Origin: Ganoderma boninense
Lineage: Eukaryota; Basidiomycota; Agaricomycetes; Polyporales; Polyporaceae
Direction: 5' to 3'
Assembly: GCA_002900995.3 (NCBI GenBank)
Contig: CM035314.1
Location: forward strand, 279,252-343,251
DNA: 64,000 nucleotides
Part shown: piece by piece, positions 57,380 through 64,000 of the stretch
How positions within the stretch are numbered: the stretch's first letter is position 1
Layout of the letters: each line of letters starts with the position of its first letter
The notes under the pieces: generated by a model
Seen by the model: the letters and a program-made list of their open reading frames with translations, nothing else
Database searches by the model: none
Told to the model about the DNA's origin: nothing
Program-made: the position numbers and the translations under genes

Positions 57380-58430
57380 TCGACTGAACGTGAGGTGGAC
57401 TGGACGGTGGCGAGAACAGCGGGAGGCAGCAATTGGTAATGACGTGGCATAGTAGAAAGTTAGGATAGTGTCAGTACCCGAGTAAGTTCGTCGCTTACGG
57501 GATCACAATCCAAGGCACCGTAATTACCGTAAGTAACTACAAGCGCTCATAAAGTTAAAACGCCGATGACAAATTATTACTCCATAAATCCTCAGGTAAT
57601 CGGAGTTTGAAGTACCTTTTTACTGTGGAATTTGCGTTGCTCACATTTTCCTCACCTGATCATCACGATTAACTAGTCTAATCAACTTGCCATACCCCCC
57701 CCCTTTGCCAAGTCCATCAGACTTGTTCCCTTCTATAGGAGCCCCTACCAGTATCTCCGCCAATAATTCCACTGATTTCCTGGAACGGTAAGGCTTCTCC
57801 CCTGCCTATTCCGAGCCCGCTTGGGGGGCGTTGAGTAGGCTTCCGGCAGCTCCCGAGGACCCCGCCCAGGCACGTCATGCGCCCGCCACGCGGCGCCTCC
57901 CGCCCAACCACGCGCCCCGCCGCCTAGCGCTCCCCTCCCGACGGCGCTCCCTTCTATCAATCCCGCCCTCGCTGTCAGCAACAGCGAGCTCGCCCCTCCC
58001 CTCGCCCCTCCCCTTCCACTGGGCCATTCTGGCCCGTTCTTTTTCGATTCCTACATAACTTAGGTCGTACATTTCGATTATGAGGTCAATATATTGTGTT
58101 TGTTATGCTAATTGCTCCCGCCCGCCTAATCTACCTCATTTGGAAGCTGAGGCCGCAGTATGTTGGGATATGTTCCCCTTCTCAATGTGTAGACTCCCGA
58201 CACACAGACCCCCAAGGTAGCAGCATTTGTCACATTGGCACATTCTATATTCATGGCCAAATACATATAATATAACTTGGATACACATCTACTAGCAGTG
58301 AAGACTCCGTGCGGCGGGCTCTAGGCAACCGCGCCTGCCGCAGCGCTGCGCGCGTGTGCAGAGGACTTGGAAACGGGGGGGAGGGTGCAGACACAGGGGC
58401 GCAGCCTGCCTCTGAGATGCACCGCGGACA
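57380..58430. other. Intergenic interval before the KDZ module
   Basis: No gene recognised. The left part is AT-rich; around 57,800-58,020 there is a C-rich, pyrimidine-biased stretch. This may be where the mobile module ends, but I could not identify a terminal inverted repeat. Confidence 0.4.
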
Positions 58431-58700
58431 CTAGGCCATCACGCCTGGCACGGACACAGCGGACACGGGCGTCGCGGGCCCGGGCGTCGCAGGCGCGGTC
58501 GTCGCGGGGGTGGGCGTCGCAGGCGTGTTCGTCGCGAGTGCGGGCGTCGCAGAGGTGGGCGTCGTGAGTGCGGGTGCGTTCGTCGTGGGGTGTGGCGTCG
58601 CAGGCGTGTTCGTCGCGAGTGCGGGCATCGCAGAGGTGGGCGTCGCGAGTGCGGGCGTCGCGGCTCCGGGAGTGGCCAGCGCAGGCGTCGTGGCAGTCTT
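58431..58700 (-). repeat. Low-complexity Ala/Thr/Pro-coding repeat
   Basis: A roughly 45-bp unit encoding versions of TPALATNTPATP on the minus strand is repeated several times with changes between 58,431 and 58,690. On the plus strand it appears as GTCGCAGGCGTGTTCGTCGC-type repeats. It forms the end of the cargo gene above. Confidence 0.7.
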
Positions 58701-60473
58701 CTTCCTCGGACCCCTCTTCTTCCCCGCGTCTGAGCGCTGCTTCCGAGGTTTCTTGGTTACCTGGATGACTCCCGTGCCGTCCGCGCTCGCGAAGTTGTTG
58801 ATGAAGTTGGCGTCCCGACCTGTTGGAAGGGTCGCTTCTGACCGTGTGAGACCGCAACCTCAGCGATCTGGGCCTCGGGCATGTTGACGTTGGGAGCAGA
58901 AGGCGGTGACGAGGGAGCAGCGCCTGCGCTGACATGGGATGGAGCGACGCTCGCGTTGCTGTTGGTGACCGGCGTGGCAGGGGCGTCCACTTCGTCGGGA
59001 GATGCTGCCAATGGCATCGACGTCGACGCTGCCCCTGATCCAGCCGAAACCTGAGAGGGGTCGAGCGCAGCTTCCGACTCTGCAGCGCCGGCCAAGGCTT
59101 CCTCCTCAGCTGTCAGCTGTGATGGGGAGGCAGTCACAGCGGGGCGGGCTTCTCCGGCCTGTAGGCTTGCAGCCACCCGAGCCACTCCTCGTCGGTGAGG
59201 CTGCGGAAGCGCGTGATCCCGCTCTCGAAGGCGTTGTAGAGAAGGGAAAGGAGGGGGATGGCGCTGAACGAACCGGGCGCAGCGAACCTGGTCAGGGGCC
59301 AGTTCTCGAGCACCACGCCAAACTTGACCGTGATGTGCTGGTCGAAGTTTACGTAGTACATCTTGCTGATAGGGCCCCGCGTCGACGCAGCACCTAGAAA
59401 CGCGTGAGATCTCAACAGGACGCGCCGAGCAAGAAGCGAAGTACTTACTCAGTTTTTCGAGAATAAAGTCCTTGACTTTCGTCTTCCATTGTCCCAGCTG
59501 CATGCGATGGTTTTGCGTGAGACCTGGGAAGTTATTAGCATGGGAGTCCTGATGAACCGAGCAGTCAATGACGCACCGTTGATCCCGCAGATGCAGAAAC
59601 CTTCGAGGCCCACGGCAAGTTCCTGCATGGGCATCTTGGTGATCGCCTCGAAGTAGTACGCGACACGTTCATCGCTGCAGAATACGAACGGGGCATTGAG
59701 CGCGTCGGACGTGGGGCGGACGGCGATTGTTACGATGCGCAGCCCTGTTCGCCCGGCGAGGAATTGAAGCTATACGAAGTGGGATGAGCGGGAATCATGA
59801 CAGGGATCGCAATCTGACATACCTCTTGCTGAATAGAGCCGAGCGTCGCACGAGCGTCATGGAAAGACTTGATCAAGACGTTTTGGACCCCTTCCTTGCG
59901 GTTCTCGCGGCGCTCGGTGAGCTCCTCAATGCTGTCCGCGGTGGCCGCATCTCGTTCTTCCTCCGACATCTCGCGCCAGCAGGCTGACAACTCCTTGATG
60001 TAGCCGTCCGAGACGCGCTTTCCGTTCCCCGCGCCGCGCTCTGGGAGCAAAGGACGGCGTCAGTGCAAGCGCATCGTTACGGCACAATGATACGTACCAT
60101 CATTCCGCTTGCGGGTTTCTCTGCTCACGAAGACATTCCACCGGGAGAACTTCTGAGGCTTCACCTTCAGCTTCGACTGCTGCATAATGAGCGAGTAGTA
60201 GTATTCGGGGCGATGCGCCTTCCCGAACTCCTCGCTCATCTCTTCTGCGAGCTTGTACATGGTGTTGCGGGCGTTGTTGAGCGCGTCTTCAAGCTTGACG
60301 CGTTTGTCCTCGCGTCTCTCCTTGAGTTTGCGTCGCTCGGCCTCCGTGAGCTTGACCCCCGCTTTTTGGGACTCCCGACGCCGCCAAGGGAACTTGACAC
60401 GCGCCTTTCCGACCTTTTGAGCGGGGTGCGCGAGCTTCTGAAGAAGATCTGCCACGTTGGAGGAGCTGGTCAT
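58431..60473 (-). pseudogene. KDZ-linked HMG-box-like protein with conserved unnamed C-terminal domain, frameshifted
   Basis: Start MTSSSNVADLLQKLA at 60,473. A Lys/Arg-rich helix (EAERRKLKERREDKRVKLED) leads to KPQKFSRWNVFVSRETRKRN and, after an intron, GYIKELSACWREMSEEERDA, which together look like an HMG-box-type fold (W-N-x-F start, W..M..EE end). Further exons give HDARATLGSIQQELQFLAGR, MPMQELAVGLEGFCICGING, MYYVNFDQHITVKFGVVLEN, then SGITRFRSLTDEEWLGWLQ. After the stop at 59,134 a Ser/Ala/Pro-rich tail continues in other frames (QVSAGSGAASTSMPLAASPD; later KKPRKQRSDAGKKRGPRKK and a TPAT repeat to 58,431), so at least two frameshifts have occurred. DNA-binding cargo protein of the transposon is an inference; the C-terminal domain is unknown to me. 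Confidence 0.65.
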
Positions 60474-60659
60474 TGGGCCGTGCAGGAGTACTTGGGAAAA
60501 GAAGCACGGTCGGTGTGAGAATAGAAGTCGAGAGGCTGGAAAATTGAATTGCGGGCGGGGATAGAAACTGCGCCATGGGAGATTAACAATCCCACAGGTT
60601 CTCACGTGATCTAGACTTGAGGAGGCAGATACATTGAATGGCAGCAGAGACACTACATG

Positions 60660-61836
60660 TTACACAGAGGGAGACACCATGAGAGAATACAAGATTCCAG
60701 CTTCGCCTGCATTGAACTTGTGCCCGAGAAGCAACGTAAGGTAGTGCACAAACACGTCCACTCCACGCGTGTGAACGCGGACCTGGAGGACCGTCCACAA
60801 CTCGGCTGCCGTAGGCATCTTCACAGTGAGGTACTCATCCGCACGGTCTCCGAAGGTGATCGGGAATCGGAAGCTGCGGCCGGCATTATTCTGTCCCATC
60901 CCCGTGGGACGTGTGATGAACTGCGCCAAAAGTTGCATGGCGAGCGAATCATCGTCCACGATGGTGGTCGCGACATTGAGTTTGCCAATGCCTGCGAAAA
61001 AGCATTAGCAGCACTGCAGGATAGCGTCAGCTGCTCGAAACTCACCAACATCCAAGTCGTCACCGGTATCTCCATGGGCTGTCGCGAAAGAGTCATCGCT
61101 GCTGTCTGTGGACGCAGGACGAGCGATGGCCTTGGAGGATGATGGCGAGTGTACCTTGGATGGGGATGGCGATTGCGCCTCGATGGGCAATCCAGGGCGA
61201 GGGTGGATGGGTTGCGTGGGCCCCTCTGCCTTCGCCGAGGCTGGGCGCAATGGAAGGGTCGTGGTCGGCCGGGGTATCTCGTCGCCGGAGCAGAGGGGGA
61301 AGTTGAAGCCGGGCTTGTCGAGCATGTAAATGATAGCTTGCTTGATGTCCTGGAACTGACCAGAATAAACCTTGCCCTTCATCGAGTGGCCGAGGTGGCG
61401 CATGACCCGATCCCTGCATGAATTGGTTGGTGACAACAGTGCGAAGTAAAATATTACTGACCATTTGAAGCCAACCCAGATCCCGGTCTCCTCGCTCCCT
61501 TACGGATGGCGTAGATCGGGTGACTCTTCGTATTCGGGATGTCGAGGGAACTCTCTTGCACCGAAAAGGCGAGAGCATGGGCGTCCCGGGGCGAGATCGT
61601 CGCGAACTCGGCACTGAGGGCTTCGATGGCCTCGGCATCCTCCCGCCGAGCGCAGGTAACAACGATGGGAAGCAACGCTCGATGCTCTCCCATCGCTATG
61701 TTCGGCGGCCTAGTAGAATGAGGTCAGCAACGGAAAAACATCAAGATAAGAAGCTTCAGCACCGGGCGTCGTATAAGCCGGCGTATGTACCACCGTCCAA
61801 CGCCACGTAGGTAATGCTGTTTGCGGTGGAAGACAT
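60660..61836 (-). pseudogene. KDZ-linked gene of unknown function, frameshifted
   Basis: Start MSSTANSITYVALDGG at 61,836; exon 1 ends after YAGLYDAR. Exon 2 continues RPPNIAMGEHRALLPIVVTC, REDAEAIEALSAEFATISPR, SHPIYAIRKGAR. After that the expected continuation (ETGIWVGFKW, joined by an intron to DRVMRHLGHSMKGKVYSGQF) lies in another frame, so there is a small indel near 61,495. A Pro/Ser-rich linker follows (SPSPSKVHSPSSSKAIARP). The last exon, with FITRPTGMGQNNAGRSFRFP, TVKMPTAAELWTVLQVRVHT and FVHYLTLLLGHKFNAGEAGI, stops at 60,660. I recognise no named domain. Its orientation and spacing, about 190 bp upstream of the HMG-like gene and 300 bp downstream of the transposase, suggest that it belongs to the same element. 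Confidence 0.55.
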
Positions 61837-62139
61837 CGGAGAACAGTAGAGGTGGAGCGAAGAATGGGGCGAGAGTGGCTGAGAGAAACGGAGAGGAGAT
61901 ATCGATCACACCTGAAGTGCTTGAGCGCCCGACTAGATCGCCCTGAAGCGCTCGCCTGAAATGCCACAAAACATAAGATCTGGGCACTACGCCCTCAGAC
62001 CGAAGAACAGTTGATGAAGTTGGGACGGATTTGTTGCATTATTTTGCGAAATAGGCTCCGATTTGGACTGCAGACCCATAGTCTTTTCAAATCGCAAAAA
62101 CATTGCTTGTGTACCACGGAAACAGAAGTACATTGTAAT

Positions 62140-64000
62140 TCACGCTGTAAGCCCTGCGAGATACTCGATAATTGCTGCCACTTCCCCTCCCGCGCTGTCA
62201 TCCTCCTGGAACATGGCACCTTCTGAAAGCTCATGCAATACATTCTGCGCCTCTCCGTCCTCTGGGGCCACAGCGTTCATGCCTGGAGCGTCAGGAATCT
62301 GCGACTCGGACGCATTGACATGACGCCCGGGTCCCAAAACGCCCGAGAATTGGTCCAAACCGTAGATCTGCTGGATATATGCGAGATTGCGCGCGTTCGC
62401 GGCACGCCGGTGCTTGCAGTAGTCTTCGAAGGCCCCTAGTAACGGGTTCTGTGCCTCCCGCAGTTGGGGAACGCACCCTGTAAAACAATATTTCCTTGTC
62501 TCGAATCCAAGTGTGCATCCGCCGGACCTCTCGGTTGGCGTTCTGAATCTCCTCGTGCGCCCGTGTGAGTCGTTGGGACGCTCGTATCAATTCGCGTACC
62601 TCGGGACGTGTCCAAGCTTCTCGAGTACGCCAGGCTGGGTTTCCTGTAGCAGGGGAAACTCTTCGAGGAACGAATAATGGGAGACCCGGTCCCAATCTAA
62701 GACAGGGCGAGGAGGGTTCATTTGCTGGGCGGCATCATTGTAACGCTTGACGGTGTTTCGAATCACCTTACACCGCCTTTGAAGGTTCTTTGCGAGGTAT
62801 GTGCGGGCCTTGTAACCTGAACAGAGTGGGAGCGATGAGCATATGACGTCAGCGGGCCGGTCAGGAGTAGTCCGCAGACACGAGTCCCGCTCACCTGTCT
62901 GGGAGAGGTTCAGCTTATGTAGCTCAAAAAGACGTTGTATAACCAGTCGTTGGAGCTTTCCGAGTGCTCGGTGGTACTGTCTGTTATTGATGTACTCGAC
63001 CGTCTTCCTGTATTGCTCGTCAGTGGGCAGCCATCGCTCGATGTTGAAATCGTCCTCGATGTGATCACCTCGGCAGTCAGGCGATCGACGCGCTCGAGGA
63101 GGAGGCGGCGAGATCGCTCTAGGCGACGAGTCGCGATAGATCTGACCCATACTCCGTGCGACCGGTCTGGGGCGGAAGGAACGTGAGCCGAACGCCACCA
63201 TCATCATCACGAGGAGCGTGGGTGCGGAGTCGTTTGGAGGTGTCGAGAAGCTCTTCCCTGTAGAGTATGTTAACACGCCTGGAAACAGAACGCCGTAGCA
63301 CTAGCCTACCTGGCCTTCTCCAATGCTTGAAGAGTCTCCACATACGTTATCGTCCACAGATTCCCTTCATCCTCATCCCGCAGATTGGTGAAGTAAGTGC
63401 GCTCCTCCCGATCAAATTCCGCCAGTTGCTCCATTGTCAAGCCGAGGTCGTGGAGTGCTGCGGAGATGGCGGCATTGTTCTTCTGGATGACGTCGAGAGC
63501 TTGCGTGTAATTGTTGTACAGGAAAAGTCCGATGTTCGCGTATTTCTCGGAATCCCATTGGCGGAAGAAGGCGTGGATGAAGGACATCCGGCGGTATGGT
63601 GATGCGTAGCGGATGACAGGTGCAAGCTGATTGGAGGCGCTGAAGATCCGCTCCAACGTCTCCAGCTCTTCGAGGCCGATCCCGGGGATGACGTTCGGAT
63701 GATGCTGGCACTGGCAATCATATGAGTGGGAGTACCCGTGGAAACGCGTTGACGCAGAATCGCAACCCAGATGCTTGGAACGCCTCCTTGAGCCGGCTGT
63801 ACAGCACGGTCTCTCCGAAAGCACAGCCTATGTCGTAGCCGAAAAGCTTCTTCCCGGATATTGTTTCCAATGACTTCGCGACAATAGCGAGGGGGTACTT
63901 GGCGCTGAATACAAGTATTAGTAATGATCGCGATAGACATCCACGTACTTACAGTTCCCCACTGCGGACCATGTCTGCCAGCCACAAGATCATCGCATGC
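62140..64000 (-). mobile_element. KDZ-type transposase, C-terminal part, decayed and truncated by the window edge
   Basis: From the right edge inward: AMILWLADMVRSGEL, intron (about 63,951-63,914), AKYPLAIVAKSLETISGKKL, YDIGCAFGETVLYSRLKEAF, then NAFHGYSHSYDCQCQHHPNV, GLEELETLERIFSASNQLAP, RYASPYRRMSFIHAFFRQWD, YVETLQALEKA, LTFLPPQTGRTEYGSDLSR, ERWLPTDEQYRKTVEYINNR, GKLQRLVIQRLFELHKLNLS, DWDRVSHYSFLEEFPLLQET and a C-terminal tail ending IIEYLAGLTA at 62,140. This order is that of the Kyakuja-Dileera-Zisupton transposases abundant in Agaricomycetes. The frame is broken by an extra T at 63,742-63,744, by a stop at 63,119-63,121, near 63,060 and near 62,630. The N-terminal half is outside the window. 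It is not autonomous as read. Confidence 0.85.

Overview
This is a window of fungal nuclear DNA, almost certainly from a basidiomycete of the Agaricomycetes. Genes are split by many short introns (mostly 45-80 nt, GTRNGT...YAG). The gene families (PDGGLRAW-type monocarboxylate-transporter-like MFS proteins, tandem F-box/leucine-rich proteins, casein-kinase-1-like kinases, a KDZ transposase) are typical of mushroom and polypore genomes. A Polyporales species is my guess; the genus cannot be named from sequence alone. Most of the window is duplicated accessory DNA, not conserved housekeeping sequence.

Layout. 1-8.0 kb: two copies of a segmental-duplication unit. Each has a GC-rich F-box gene fragment with the same nonsense codon, followed by about 2.2-2.7 kb carrying a small intact gene of unknown function (136 and 134 aa paralogs). 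A 2-kb repeat-bearing block separates parts of the first copy. 8.5-8.85 kb: relic of the acidic ribosomal protein P1 gene. 9-12.5 kb: gene-poor, with a small Cys-rich ORF and a decayed MFS gene. 12.5-16.1 kb: convergent pair of an intact NmrA-like oxidoreductase and an intact MFS transporter. 18-32.3 kb: CK1-like kinases (one multiply frameshifted pseudogene, three open genes, one with an in-frame stop), interspersed with MFS and NmrA fragments and GACGCA-rich minisatellite DNA. 32.4-41.8 kb: three more intact MFS paralogs in tandem, the last two with a shared 1.2-kb upstream region. 43.3-57.4 kb: four F-box paralogs (two apparently intact, two with single-base frameshifts). Among them sit a multipass membrane protein and a nitronate monooxygenase. 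58.4-64 kb: three co-directional genes of a decayed KDZ (Kyakuja-Dileera-Zisupton) transposon-like module: an HMG-box-like cargo gene, a gene of unknown function, and the C-terminal half of the transposase running off the right edge.

How the parts relate. The NmrA, MFS and kinase genes are intermingled, and relics of each lie between copies of the others. This suggests repeated unequal exchange, not one functional operon-like cluster. The kinases share an unusual HCD catalytic-loop motif in place of HRD, and one subgroup also has DFN in place of DFG, so part of the family may be pseudokinases. The KDZ module is the clearest mobile element. Exon limits are my own splice-site readings from sequence and family alignment by eye; no search or transcript data were available.
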